Source: Hygrocybe punicea
Taxonomy: Eukaryota; Basidiomycota; Agaricomycetes; Agaricales; Hygrophoraceae
DNA: 64,000 bases
Assembly: GCA_963556145.1 (NCBI GenBank)
Contig: OY744472.1
Location: 5,332,001 to 5,396,000 of the forward strand
Direction of reading: 5' to 3'
Every line of letters starts with the position of its first letter. Position 1 is the stretch's first letter. The notes under the pieces were generated by a model that was not told the origin of the DNA, did not search any database, and worked only from the letters and a program-made list of their open reading frames with translations. Positions 45,501-54,632 of this stretch are shown piece after piece. The translations under genes and the position numbers were made by a program.

Positions 45501-46821
45501 TTGGTCGTCGTTCGGCGGCATCTTTCTTCGATACGAAGAAGAAAGGAGATGCGTAAGGCGATTTGGAAGGACGAATTCGTCCTGTTTTCAGGTTTTCGTC
45601 TAAGAATTTATCGAGGTCTTGTTTTTCGATCGGTGATAACGGATATAATTTACAATCATGATGATCTGGTGCATCTGGTTTCAACGTTATAGCGTGATCC
45701 CATGGTTTTCGTGCAGGTAATTCATCAAAGCCGGACGGTTCGAAAACATCTCGATATTCATGATATGTTTCGGGTACCAATTCCTCGAAGGTCTTTTCTT
45801 TTTGTTGTTCTTGTGCCTTGATGGCAAGTTCTGTTGACTTCGTCATAAAGGAGCGAAAGTGTATGGGATCCATTGTTTCCTCCATAACTTGATCGAACCA
45901 AAGGGGTCGTTCCCAAACTACCGTGTCAAATTCAGTTGAACGTATTATTGATGACGTTCCGCAACCAGAAAGACATCGAGAAAACTTGATCTCATTTTCT
46001 CGCCAATCAATTTCTGGGTTGTGCTTCTTCAACCAATCGTATCCGAGGAAAATATCCATCTTGGCCAATGTTGTTATCGCAAAACGGAGTAATTCTTGAT
46101 GATCGCCAACACGCATTTGTAACTCACAATATTCCGTGATCTGTCCTGTTTTTGGTTGCGTTCCATCACTCATGTAGGAGTTAAACGGATTCAGGTATGG
46201 TTTTGTCGGAATGTTATGTGCTTTAACGAAGCCGACGTCGATAGCGCAAATAGTACATCCGCAGTCAATCAAACTTGTCATGGGATATTGTCGTCCATCC
46301 TGTGGAACGGAGACAAAACCATGAACCAATAAGGCCATACGGAGTTCGGAATCTTTTTGTGTTATGGCTCGTATCGGTTCCAATGTTTGCGATTCTTGCG
46401 GTAAATCTTGTGGCATATTTTGTACTAACCATTGTACTGCTTCTGCGATTGATCGTCGATTAAGTGTTAAGACAAGTCCTGGCGAAATCTTGTCCGTCCA
46501 TTGGTCATGGATGTCCCAATCATTCAAGATATCAAGGGCATAACCCATCGTGGTTGAACGAATAGCAACGATCGTTTCGGTCGCATTGAATTCGGATTCG
46601 ATTGTCGTTTTTCTTTTCTGGGGTTCGGTTTTCTCTTCTTTGTCTGCAACATGGGTATCTCGCCACGTGTTGCTTTCCTCTTTCGGCTCTTGTGTTGGTG
46701 TTTGTCTCAATTCGTTGCGGAGGACTTTGAGTTTGGTGAAAACGTTGTCAAATTGTTTACATACGTATACATCATTCTCGAGTCGTGCGATCGTGGCCTC
46801 CTGCGCTTCACGTCGCTTCAT
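42544..46821 (-). CDS. G1 Pol: PR-RT-RH-IN-chromodomain-ASCH-like
   Basis: Residue numbers count from the TTG at 46824, one codon before the first ATG (46821). The frame has 1426 codons and no internal stop. Protease has LIDCGCT (about 186; Cys replaces the usual Ser/Thr of D-S/T-G). RT spans about 400-580 with KLDVRWGFNN and VYMDD (542). RNase H has IECDASDYAIGA (689) and FTDHRNLEYY. Integrase has H…H…CAEC zinc residues (853-894), SVDMIGP, IISDRGS and RADGQTERMNQE (D,D,E), then a GPY/F-type stretch (SPGDKVWLNG…GPFTVLD). A chromodomain covers about 1215-1265 (YEIEHILDSH, YYLVHWLDYP, DSWIPASE). After a Ser-rich linker, about 1294-1395 reads as an ASCH/PUA-like domain (ILLTIYPHNAALIRNGSKNH, EFRKYL, YLYETAPVDAI). 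It is translated from the -1 frame relative to gag. Confidence 0.92.
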   Translation of the reverse strand: MKRREAQEATIARLENDVYVCKQFDNVFTKLKVLRNELRQTPTQEPKEESNTWRDTHVADKEEKTEPQKRKTTIESEFNATETIVAIRSTTMGYALDILNDWDIHDQWTDKISPGLVLTLNRRSIAEAVQWLVQNMPQDLPQESQTLEPIRAITQKDSELRMALLVHGFVSVPQDGRQYPMTSLIDCGCTICAIDVGFVKAHNIPTKPYLNPFNSYMSDGTQPKTGQITEYCELQMRVGDHQELLRFAITTLAKMDIFLGYDWLKKHNPEIDWRENEIKFSRCLSGCGTSSIIRSTEFDTVVWERPLWFDQVMEETMDPIHFRSFMTKSTELAIKAQEQQKEKTFEELVPETYHEYRDVFEPSGFDELPARKPWDHAITLKPDAPDHHDCKLYPLSPIEKQDLDKFLDENLKTGRIRPSKSPYASPFFFVSKKDAAERRPIQDYRWLNSWTVDDKYPLPLINDIINQLAEAKYFTKLDVRWGFNNVRIKEGDEHKAAFLTPKGLFEPTVMFFGLKNSPPTFQRLMNHVFRYEIREGWLLVYMDDILIFSKSLEENRKRTKQVLKIFRENNLFLKPKKCTFDKEKVDYLGLIVGDGQVQMDPIKTNAITDWPVPTNQTELQRFIGFLNFYRRFVENFSQIASPLHKLTGKAKWDWTEEQQNAFDQLKAIITTDPILVLPVPDKKFTIECDASDYAIGAILSQEQPDGLFRPVAYMSTTMTPAERNYQVFDKELLAIIRSFEEWRHFLLGAKEQIDVFTDHRNLEYYRKPQDLTRRQARWIAFLQDYSFRLLYRKGSQNKKADLLSRRVDHKPKEKDNEGMIGLPDSLFVLPEQTIRQILHATPTYDNIISLHHDIPTAGHPGRDKTIELISRTTTWPTIREDVERYIKGCAECQQNKPRRGKQFGQLFPHDVPPYNWHTISVDMIGPLPESHGFDAILVIVDKRSKHPIFIATNTTLTSEGWARLFRDYVFKRFGMPRFIISDRGSVFVSRFITELYSLIGIKGRPTTAYHPRADGQTERMNQELEIFLCFFTNYRQDDWHEWLALAEFALANRESSAIKTSPFFATQGQHPWTGLDVDKYTPIANEAVHDFITRMKSIQQKIGEIADVTRQTMKDKYDNHVKKIVFSPGDKVWLNGKNLTTDRPSKKLDNQKFGPFTVLDKIGSSSYKLKLPKTWKIFPIFNVALLSPFQPPSSSIQQKYHLRPPPDIIDNDDHYEIEHILDSHIRRNKLYYLVHWLDYPRDEDSWIPASETTYCQDLVNDFHKLHPRAPSSSSLRSLFTLPPSVIPPFSSSSILLTIYPHNAALIRNGSKNHEFRKYLFPPGITHAYLYETAPVDAITSIIEISSPVIAPAQLTDITGFGNLDFNSRKKPCPYAFPIIHFYHLPSPIPSAALSHVYDISTPHRFSLLPSSFTHDHPVNPDHLVF

Positions 46822-46832
46822 CAAAAACCCTC
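46820..46832 (-). promoter_or_regulatory. G1 gag-pol recoding site
   Basis: On the minus strand 46830-46824 is G GGT TTT in the gag frame, a canonical X XXY YYZ slippery heptamer. It is followed at once by the gag stop TGA (46823-46821), whose last base begins pol's ATG (TGATG). Pol is in the -1 frame. Both -1 frameshifting and stop-start reinitiation are therefore possible from the same 13 bases. Confidence 0.65.
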
Positions 46833-47834
46833 TTGCTTCAATTTCAATGCCGTCAATTCATCCATCAAAGCGGCAATCCGGGCGTCTTTACCATCGTCTT
46901 GTTGTTGTTTCGGTGTTTGTTGAACGGTTTCCATAGAACGAATCTGTTGTCGTCCTTGTTGTTCCGGACAGTTACGTGAGATGTGTCCAGGTTGTCAACA
47001 TTTAAAACAAATTCCTTTCTTCATGAAATCCAACCGTTGTTCATCCGTCAAACGAGTAAACGTTTGCCGTTGAGGTAACGTTTGCCGTTTATCGATGTCC
47101 ATCGGGACAGATTCCGATTGTGGGCGAGGTACTGATGTTTGTTGTGTTCGAGGAGTAGTCGGTGTGGTTGCCGCGTTTGGATTGTATCGTGTTTTTGTGG
47201 GAAGATTCATCGATCGTACTTGTTCCTGGCGACGTCGCCATTGTTGATCAAGTCTGACCGTTTGTTCGCGCCATTCCTCGATGGTAGTTGGGATCATCAT
47301 CCCGGTATAGATTTGGTCGATCAATGGTTTGTTCATATGAAGTTCGACGAGTTGAATGAGATAACTCTCGTTGAACATTTCGCTCAGCCCAGCAAGACGT
47401 CGGAGAGTATCAAACTCGATCCAGAATTCGTCTGCTGTCATTTTTCCTTGACGTAAGTCATTCAACTTTGTCAATGCGTCCTTCTTCTGATCTGGTTTTT
47501 CAAAGTGGCGTCTAAATTCCTTCGTGAAGTCGTCCAGACTTCCGAAGTTGACGGGGTCGTGCTGCAAGGCAATGTCGACGTACTCGTCCGCCCATCGTCC
47601 GGCGAGTCCGCCTTGCAAATACGAGAGGATAAAAAGGATTTGTTTCTCCTCTGAATCGAAAGCGGTTCTGTTTGCTCGGATGTAGATATGGGCACTTCGG
47701 AGAAACGTTTTGAATCCCGCCTTGTTTCCATCGTATTTAGCCGGCGGAGCGATATGAGATTTGGGAGATGACGGGGCTGCGGGTGCAACAGCGGTGGTAT
47801 CTTGGACTTCATGGTTTTCTTCGGTGTCTGACAT
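46821..47834 (-). pseudogene. G1 Gag with one in-frame TGA in its zinc knuckle
   Basis: ATG at 47834 opens a capsid-like protein (PPAKYDGNKAGFKTFLRSAH, LDDFTKEFRRHF, MTADEFWIEFDTLRRLAGL), a basic linker and a CCHC knuckle reading CFKC-stop-QPGHISRNC; the TGA is at 46997-46995. Most CCHC knuckles have Arg or similar there, and CGA to TGA would account for it. After this codon the frame stays open through a Gln-rich, coiled-coil-like tail to a second TGA at 46823-46821. Intact it would be 337 aa. Gag forms the particle and packages RNA. The stop truncates the knuckle, so this copy is probably defective unless read through. Confidence 0.85.
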
Positions 47835-48080
47835 TCTGGTGTGTATGTGTGTTTGATGGTGAAGAGCAAGTGTTGAAGCAGAAAATGATGGCGGGGGGAA
47901 AGACGGGGGTCGGAAGGTAGTCTGTTCTGCGACGTAGTGGTCGAAATCGTCGTCAGAAGAATCTGACGTTTCGGGTGCAAGGTGGTATTCGTCGTCGTGT
48001 TCCCAGTTTGGGGTTCGGTATCGTCGAGGTTCCAGGTTGTTTTGGTTCGTTGTCGGGGGAGTAGAGAAAGTTTAGTCTTA

Positions 48081-48637
48081 TGTTACGGATCGCTGTTCTT
48101 ATAGCGGACTCCGGCAACAAAGAACCAAACGAGGATGATTTGTTAGAAAGAAGTACAAACAAATGTACGAAGGGGGAGGAGTCTAGGTGTCTGGTAGCAA
48201 TCGGGGGAAGAGTAGCTAGACTAAACTTAAGGTTACTGACTACAATTGTCCGTGACTAAATACTATCGAACGACTTCAGGGCTGGCTTCTTCGTCATGCG
48301 TGGTTGCGTCGAGGATAAGCTCCGAGATGAACGGCGTCTTCGTATGCTTCGTGGTCTGTGCGTTTTAGGGTGCCAACGTGGTGGCCACCGGCTACGTTGT
48401 ATGTCCGGTGTCAGCAGACAGCTGATTCGGTGATTGTGCTGTGCGGTATTATTAAGGGCTTGTACCAACGTGTATGATGTATCGGCGGCAATCGGATGAT
48501 GAGGATAGTCATGTGGATTTGGATATCGTCGTTGATTGTCGTCGATGATGTTTTGGACCCAAGCTATGACGTTGTTTTGTGACGTGGTGTCAGAGTCGGG
48601 GTCAGAAACGGGGGTTAGATCGGGGTAAAAGGTAACA
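48081..48637 (-). repeat. G1 5' LTR (557 bp)
   Basis: TGTTAC…GTAACA ends; identical to the 3' LTR. On the minus strand the internal region begins TAAGACTAAACTTTC at 48080. I could not match this to a tRNA 3' end. Confidence 0.95.
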
Positions 48638-48910
48638 ATCGGGTTACGTCGGGTTTGAGCGTGGATCACTAGGGACATCGGTTCGAGTGGATTCATGAGA
48701 TATTGAGTTTACAGTCTCAGAGGGCCAAGAGCCCTCTACATCTCCTTGGGTCTTCTAATAGAGACCATCCGTGGTCAACAATATGGGGTCTCTAAACATG
48801 GGGCACGAGTGTGGCTAATCACATGAGCGGCCAAACAACGGCAAAGTAAAAAAAATTAAAAAAATGTCTTTGTTGATCCATCTTTTCCTCTACACCATCA
48901 CACACCCACC

Positions 48911-50308
48911 ATGTCCGAAACTTACGACACCTTCCTCGCATTCATCAAAAGCATTGAACCCAAGGTCCGGGCAGACTACAAAGAGGCCATCAACGCAGTC
49001 ACCATTTTTCACAACGACGACTTCATCACGATGATAGACGGCAATGAAGGGCTGGCCAGGCAATGGATAAGTGGGCGTAAAAAGGCGATGGTAAGTTCCT
49101 CGGCTGATGATGCATGTCCTAGGATAGCTAACGTCAATCCACTAGCATGCTTACCATGGGATTGTCGCGGAGCTCCGAGCTGCGGGTATCAGGCCAGTGA
49201 TGCCACCGCTATAGGCCGATCGTCAATCATATGCAAGTGAGGTTGAAGAGTGGCTGAAAGAGGCGACGGAATGAGAGAGGCAGGAGGAGGAAGAGGCTAA
49301 GCAGCAGGTGGATGAGGAGGCAGCTGCATGGGAAGAGGAGGCAAGATGGTTGGCGGAGACACAGGCACAGGCAGAGGCAGAGATACGACGAGTGGCTGCA
49401 GAGGAAAGGCGGGAGAGGCTTAAGATGGAGAAGGAAATGCAGCAGTGGACTCAGGGGGCAGACCGGGTTGAGAGGGAGGCAGCCGCATATCGATGGCATG
49501 TCAGCGAGGAGCGGTGAGCACGTGCAAATCTCGCAAACACATCGGTCGCAGGTGAGCAGGAGACCAGGCCAATTCCAGAGGGCAAAGTCACAGTCAGATC
49601 AGAAGAGGGCCCCATCGACCTGGAACCAGAGCAACCAGCTGATCTAGGTAATGAGGAGATGCCGGGAGTAGAGATTGAGGAATTGGCAGGTACAATGGTG
49701 AGTTCTCTTGTTGGTTATTTGTTCTTAATCACTGAGCTTCATAACAGTTCACTGGGCCATTTCCTCTGCAAGCATGCACGAATTGCATCAAGGCTCAAGA
49801 GATGTGTTGAGGCATTATGGGATATGTATGTGAATGATGCTGCAAGCTGAAAAAGAGGTGTACCAACATGACGCATTGGACAGGTGGGGGACGACACAAG
49901 ATGGACACCAGTAAAGGGAAAGAGGTGGCGGGTGGTATGAGGAAACCACTCTTGTTTACCACTAAACCGATCTGGACAAGGCCTGTTCGGGCATCGACGA
50001 GTAAGCAGCAGGTCGAAGAGGTGGAGTCAGAATTGGACAAAGAGGAGGAGGAGATGGATGGGGAGCAGCCAATGAAAAGGCATAGGGCAGATTCCGGAAC
50101 CAACCCATTTGACGGGGCGATAGAAAGTTTTGGGAGCATTTCCACGCGACTTGTGGTGCTGACGGAGGAGTTGGGGACACTGGGTGCTGAGGTAAATAAG
50201 CATCTAATCCAGTTTGGCCAGCAGTTCAATAGGCTTTGCATGGATCACAAGCGGGTATTGGCGATGCTGGTGTTGATGAAACGCAATTTTGAGACCGGCC
50301 ACCTCTAA
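48911..50308 (+). pseudogene. Zn-cluster and coiled-coil protein, five nonsense codons
   Basis: ATG at 48911 (MSETYDTFLAFIKSIEPK). Introns at 49091-49145 and 49698-49747 (GT-AG, 55 and 50 nt) keep frame. The middle is a long Glu/Arg-rich coiled coil (EEAKQQVDEEAAAWEEEARW), followed by CTNCIKAQEMC…CxxCCKLKKRC, the spacing of a Zn2Cys6 binuclear cluster with a basic KLKKR, then a Glu-rich tail and a C-terminal helix. Stops: TAG 49212, TGA 49272, 49515, 49808 and 49835. The last two fall inside the cluster at positions where CGA (Arg) fits. A TATA-poor AT-rich leader precedes it. It converges on the G2 pol end. Its role is unknown; a DNA-binding protein carried by a gypsy-type unit is possible. 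Confidence 0.6.
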
Positions 50309-50508
50309 AATGTAAAAAAGAAATGTGTCCATGTAAATAAAAATATATCATGTACATATGAAAACATTTCAGCTTGTTCACCCAGCTAAGGAAAGCCGAT
50401 GGCTCCCGAAGACATGAGACTGTTCATATCATTTGTCATATCATTAGAAAACTAAGAAGAACTAAAATATAATAGAGGTATAAAAATGGACAGAAATAAA
50501 AGAAATAC

Positions 50509-51761
50509 CTAATCGTCATCGGGTGAGGAGTCTATGGAGGGTGGGTATGTCAGATTATCAAGGTCGCTTGAGTCGGTATCATCGGCATCAGGGTATTGTA
50601 AGAACTTGTCCAACGGTATCAATATTTTTGGATGGGCATGGTAGGGTATGACTCAGAAAGCGGCAAATCGGGATCTAGAAACTGCACTGTCAAGTTTGGC
50701 TAGTATGTAGGATCCACCATGAGTTTTCCTGATGACAATCATGGGCCCAAAGTATCACGGCTTTGCTTTTCTGCCGAGAGACATTTTGATACGTGAGTTT
50801 TGGATGAGAACAAGGTTGCCGGGTTTGAAATCAAAGGTTTTGATCATGTTTGCGTATTTCTCTTCGAATTGTCAGGTGGACGCAAGCCGGGACTTTGTGA
50901 GTTTTTCTTTGACTCAATCAAGGTCAGCCTCTCATTTATGAAGTTGGTGGGCATGGATGACTATGAGGTTGGTTGTTGACATCGCATCTTGTGTTGGAGC
51001 CATGTATGTAGCTTTGGCAAAGTTGAATGGAAAAAGTGGCTCTACTCCATGTGCGATGTAATAGGACAAGTACCCAAGGTTTTTGTGTGTGGTGACCCGT
51101 TCGGCCCAAAATACGGAATGAGTTATAGTATGCCATTTCTTTTCATCCCTGTCACAACTTTTCATAATGGCCTCCTGGACATCTAGGTGACAATGCTTGA
51201 TGGGTCCATTCACTTGTGAGTTCAGAGTTATAAGGTGAAATGCAGATGTGCTGGATACCATAGCAGGATGCGAGGTAGTCAAGTGCTTCCATGAAGGGTG
51301 TGCCATTCTTGGTAACAATGTCTTTGAGAGCGCCCCAATGGCATAAGATATCCTTGAACAGGAACATGCCAATGGTCGAACCGGTCTCACGGTGTAGCAT
51401 TCGAAACTCAGGGTAAGCGGACAGGGAGCAATGCGCTTGGACAATGTATCAATAGCTGCAAGATCGGGGCATAAACATCATGTCGACGTATGCTTTGTGG
51501 AAGAGCGGGGCCGGTGTAGTGATGGTCAGCGGAATGTGGTGATAACGCATTTGCCATACTTGGCACTGATGGCAAGACTGGACATACCATTTAACGTTGT
51601 GGTCAAGGTGCGGCCACTAGAAATGGTTGAGTAGCTGGGTGCGGATGGAGAATATACCTTTATGGCCAAGGGGGTCATGAGTGTCTTTGAGTAATTGAAG
51701 CCGGTGGTCGGGTGGGATGATGAGCTTGTGTTTCCCATGACGGTCTTTATGCCAAAGCTTG
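50509..51761 (-). pseudogene. G2 gypsy pol, C-terminal part (integrase), broken
   Basis: Minus-strand frames give NKLWHKDRHGKHKLIIPPDHRLQLLKD and GHKGIFSIRTQLLNHF (integrase zinc domain start), NGTPFMEALDYLASCYGIQHI (catalytic Asp/Asn region), VNGPIKHCHLDVQEAIMK and YSYYIAHGVEPLFPFNF-like text, and an acidic C terminus ending DSSPDDD at stop 50511-50509. Several frame changes and stops interrupt it. The upstream half lies on the other side of Q at 62449-63106. Confidence 0.75.
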
Positions 51762-51859
51762 TTATTGGTCACTTCAGGCCACCCCCAAACCTGAACAACT
51801 AGTTTCAACTCACCTCTAGTACTGAACCATGTACATGTTGATAAAAGTACTGGGCAGCC

Positions 51860-52745
51860 CTGGGACGATACATTTGGATGTCCCATTGTCCCTGGTCCGG
51901 TATATGGGATGGCCCATGGGACAACATTTGGTGTTGTGGGATGTCCCACGGGACATCCCTAACAGAGGGGGTGTCTGGGGGCATTTGGGATGTCCCTTCC
52001 CTAGGTATTTAATAGAAAACTCAGAGTGAGGATAGCATCTAGTTATAAATTTCAAGGCCTTGTCATGGCCACTATAGGTACCATGGGTGCTATAGCATAG
52101 TATAAGATTGGACAGGCTTATTCTTTTGAGAGTCACAGAGCTGATTGTCCTTTGGGGTCAGTGGCAGGGAGTGGAGATGAAGGAGTTGTTTCCATATATA
52201 AAGACAGAAGGAGTGGGAGAGGAAAAGTACTGGAGATGTTGGGTAATGAGATGGGAAAGAGGAGGAGGATTGAGTGTGTGCTTCTAGAAAACCAATCCCT
52301 TGTGCATGTGGCAGGCTGAAGCTTGTAGGGGAGTGAGTGAGCAGAGGATACATAAAAGACAAAGATCAGTGGGTCTAGGAGAGGCTGGGCTGAAAGTTAA
52401 ACAAGTGTATTATGAAGAGGATTTGAGCAGGAAATGAGTTGTTATTACATTGTTGGGTATGCATGCAATTGCTGACTAGGATGCAGATGCAGAGGAGAGA
52501 TCTGAAATCAGAGTGTGTCTGGAGGAAAGTGGACTTGGGTAAGGAGACATCTCACAGAGGCTTTATTGGGACATCGCACAGGCTTGTCTGGGACATCCCT
52601 GTCAGCTTGCAACTGAGGCTTTGGGACATCCCACCAAGGCTTTGGGATGTCCCACAGCCTTGTCTGGGATGTCCCTGCCAGCTTATGGGATGTCCCAAAG
52701 CCTTGTTTGGGATGTCCCTGTCCACATCATGCTGTGACCTTTCCC
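51860..52745. repeat. GGGATGTCCC/GGGACATCCC array, Q left arm
   Basis: GGGATGTCCC or its reverse complement occurs repeatedly at 51880-52010 and 52560-52725, commonly spaced by CAGCTTGTG or AAGCCTTG. The array resumes at 59318-59400 and mirrors at 61255-61625 and 62200-62320. This is the likely subterminal transposase-binding repeat of Q. The stretch 52010-52560 between holds only the mirrored non-coding sequence. Confidence 0.75.
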
Positions 52746-52894
52746 ATGTCAGATGGGTCAACCAAGGTTGACAATGTTAAGTCTGAGATGGGCCAGCCGA
52801 TCTGGGCCGATAAAATGATATTATTAGGTACTAGACGGGGCAACTCAGGAATGACAGAGTTATGGTGTTAGATGGATGGGCCGAGGTTTGAGCC

Positions 52895-53400
52895 AGAATA
52901 TTGCTACCCATGTCAGATGGTTGGGCCGAAGTTCTTCAAGGGTATTGTTACCTGTGTCAGACTGTTGGGCCGATGTTCTCCGGGGGTATTGTTACTCATT
53001 ACAGACCGTTGGGCTGATGTTCAGTGGGGTATATTGTTACCTGTGTCAGACTGTTGGGCTGATGTTCTGCGGGGGTATTGTTACCCATCTCAGAGGGTTG
53101 GGCTGAAGTTCTGCTGGGGTATTGTTACCCATCTCATGGGGGTATTGTTACCCATGTCAGACTGTTGGGCTGAGACTTTTCAGGGGCATTGTTACCCGTC
53201 TGATACCATTGGGCTGAGGTTCTGAGGGGGCATTGTTACTCATATAATACCCTCCAACCAATGAAATATCATTGATACACTTCCTTGCGATTGGCATTGG
53301 CATTAGCATTTGCATCAGCATTGGTGTTCCCATCAGCATTGGTGTTCACATCGGCATCAGCATCGGCATGGGCATTTGCATCCTCAATCAGTCTCATCAA
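52895..53400 (+). repeat. P2 left-arm minisatellites (44-bp unit, then GCATTGGTGTTC unit)
   Basis: 44-bp units with GTTGGGC, GGGGGTATTGTTACC (52895-53240), then ATTGGCATTAGCATTTGCATC and related blocks (53270-53400). TTCTGCGG at 53065-53072 is the counterpart of M2's target, with one substitution. Confidence 0.75.
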
Positions 53401-53478
53401 TGCCATGGTTAAGGGGTTAGGTATTGGATGCCAAATTGACATTAGCAACAGTGGCAGTAATGACATGAGAATGGGCAT

Positions 53479-54624
53479 TAGACAATGACACGGGTATACC
53501 TGCAGGTGTCCCGAGGCCAACCTGTACCCATACCCACTCCAACCCATACCCGTCTACCCACGGGTCTTTTTTCAGTGGGTAGATGGTGGGTAGCGGGGCG
53601 AGTTAGGTATGGGTATTGACCTGCGCAGGAAACCCAGCAGGTTCCAGCCCACATCTACCTCGCGTCGCTGACACACATGTCAATTGACGTGGCGCTGTGC
53701 AAACGCGAGGAGTGGGGGCTGGGAACCACGTGACGGGTTGGGTTCTCGTGGGCGAGAGACCCTCGCCCATTGTATCTGTCTCCTTGTTCCCCACACCATC
53801 TCCCATTCTCCCCTCCCTCTCATCCTCCTCCATCGTCGCGTACATGTCAGCCCACATTTCGATGCCGTTTAGCCTTGGCGTTCGCAGTTGCATCATCTGG
53901 ATGGCGGCATTGTGATTGTGGGTGTGTGTGGGCATGTACTTGGGGGGGGAACGGGGTCTGGGGCGCATTTGTGCACATTCTGTTGCATGGGCATGGGCTT
54001 TGGGGCCTGTGTGGGGGTCAAATGGTTGGGTGTTGTGGGACCGTGGTCTGGGACGTGTTTGAACGCATTTTCTTGCACGGGCGTGGGGTTTGGGGCTGGG
54101 GTGGGACTTGAGATGCGTTTGGACATGTTTTGCAGTGGGGACGGTGTGTTTGGGGCTGATGCAGGCGCGTGATTGGTTTTGGGCATGGGGGTTCGCATTG
54201 GGGCACTATTTGACGATGGGGCATCGTGCAACGCGGTTGCTGTTGCTTCTTGCAGTGGGCATGTAGCATCATGCTGGGACACGGTTTCATGCGAGGATAG
54301 GGCCGTTTGGCAGGTGGTTGGTGTTGTGTTGCCATGGAAGTAGTGGCTATCGGCGTTGTCTGTGTTGTCACAGATGCGTGTGTGCATGGGGCAGCCTTTG
54401 GGGGTGCAGATGCATTGCTGGGTGTCGTTGTTGATGCTGGTATTTGTGTTGAGAATTCCCGTGAAGCTGTGTGGCTCTGTTTGGGCCGGTACCTGCGGGT
54501 ATACCAAGACCCGCAGTCATGGGTACGGGTTTTGCCTGGGTCCAACAAAGGTAACCCATACCCGTACCCGGCAGTACCCATACCCGCAACCCATGCGGGT
54601 TGCCCGTACCCATGTCATTGCCTA
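53479..54624. mobile_element. M1: 1146-bp non-autonomous hAT element in P2
   Basis: Starts TAGACAATGACACGGGTA and ends with the complement of TAGGCAATGACATGGGTA. Perfect 8-bp duplication ATGGGCAT at 53471-53478 and 54625-54632. Subterminal arrays of ACCCGTACCC/GGGTAxxGGGT lie at 53490-53620 and 54490-54615. The middle (53700-54490) is G-rich on the plus strand with open frames in several phases; the minus frame with repeated NxFKHVPDHxPTTPN-like text looks like a degenerate repeat rather than a gene. Confidence 0.85.
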
Positions 54625-54632
54625 ATGGGCAT

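Larger units (their letters stand above)
41524..48637 (-). mobile_element. G1: complete Ty3/Gypsy chromovirus, identical LTRs
   Basis: LTRs of 557 bp at 41524-42080 and 48081-48637 begin TGTTACGG and end GGTAACA, and I see no difference between them. A 5-bp duplication ATCGG flanks the element (41519-41523 and 48638-48642). Transcription is right to left: gag (47834-46821), pol (from 46821 to 42544), then a third ORF (42520-41699). Only one obvious lesion is seen, a TGA in the gag zinc knuckle. Identical LTRs mean a very recent insertion. Confidence 0.95.

Noticed and set aside
41028..48780. Solo LTR TGTTG…CAACA around G1
   Set aside because: End motif is only 5 bp and the flanks (GCCGA versus ATATG) do not match; alternative ends TGTAG/CTACA fit equally, so no firm LTR call.
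52090..52362. 90-residue ORF present in both arms of Q
   Set aside because: Its perfect mirror copy is expected from the palindrome; no homology or domain is recognised and it contains a TATATAAA-like stretch.
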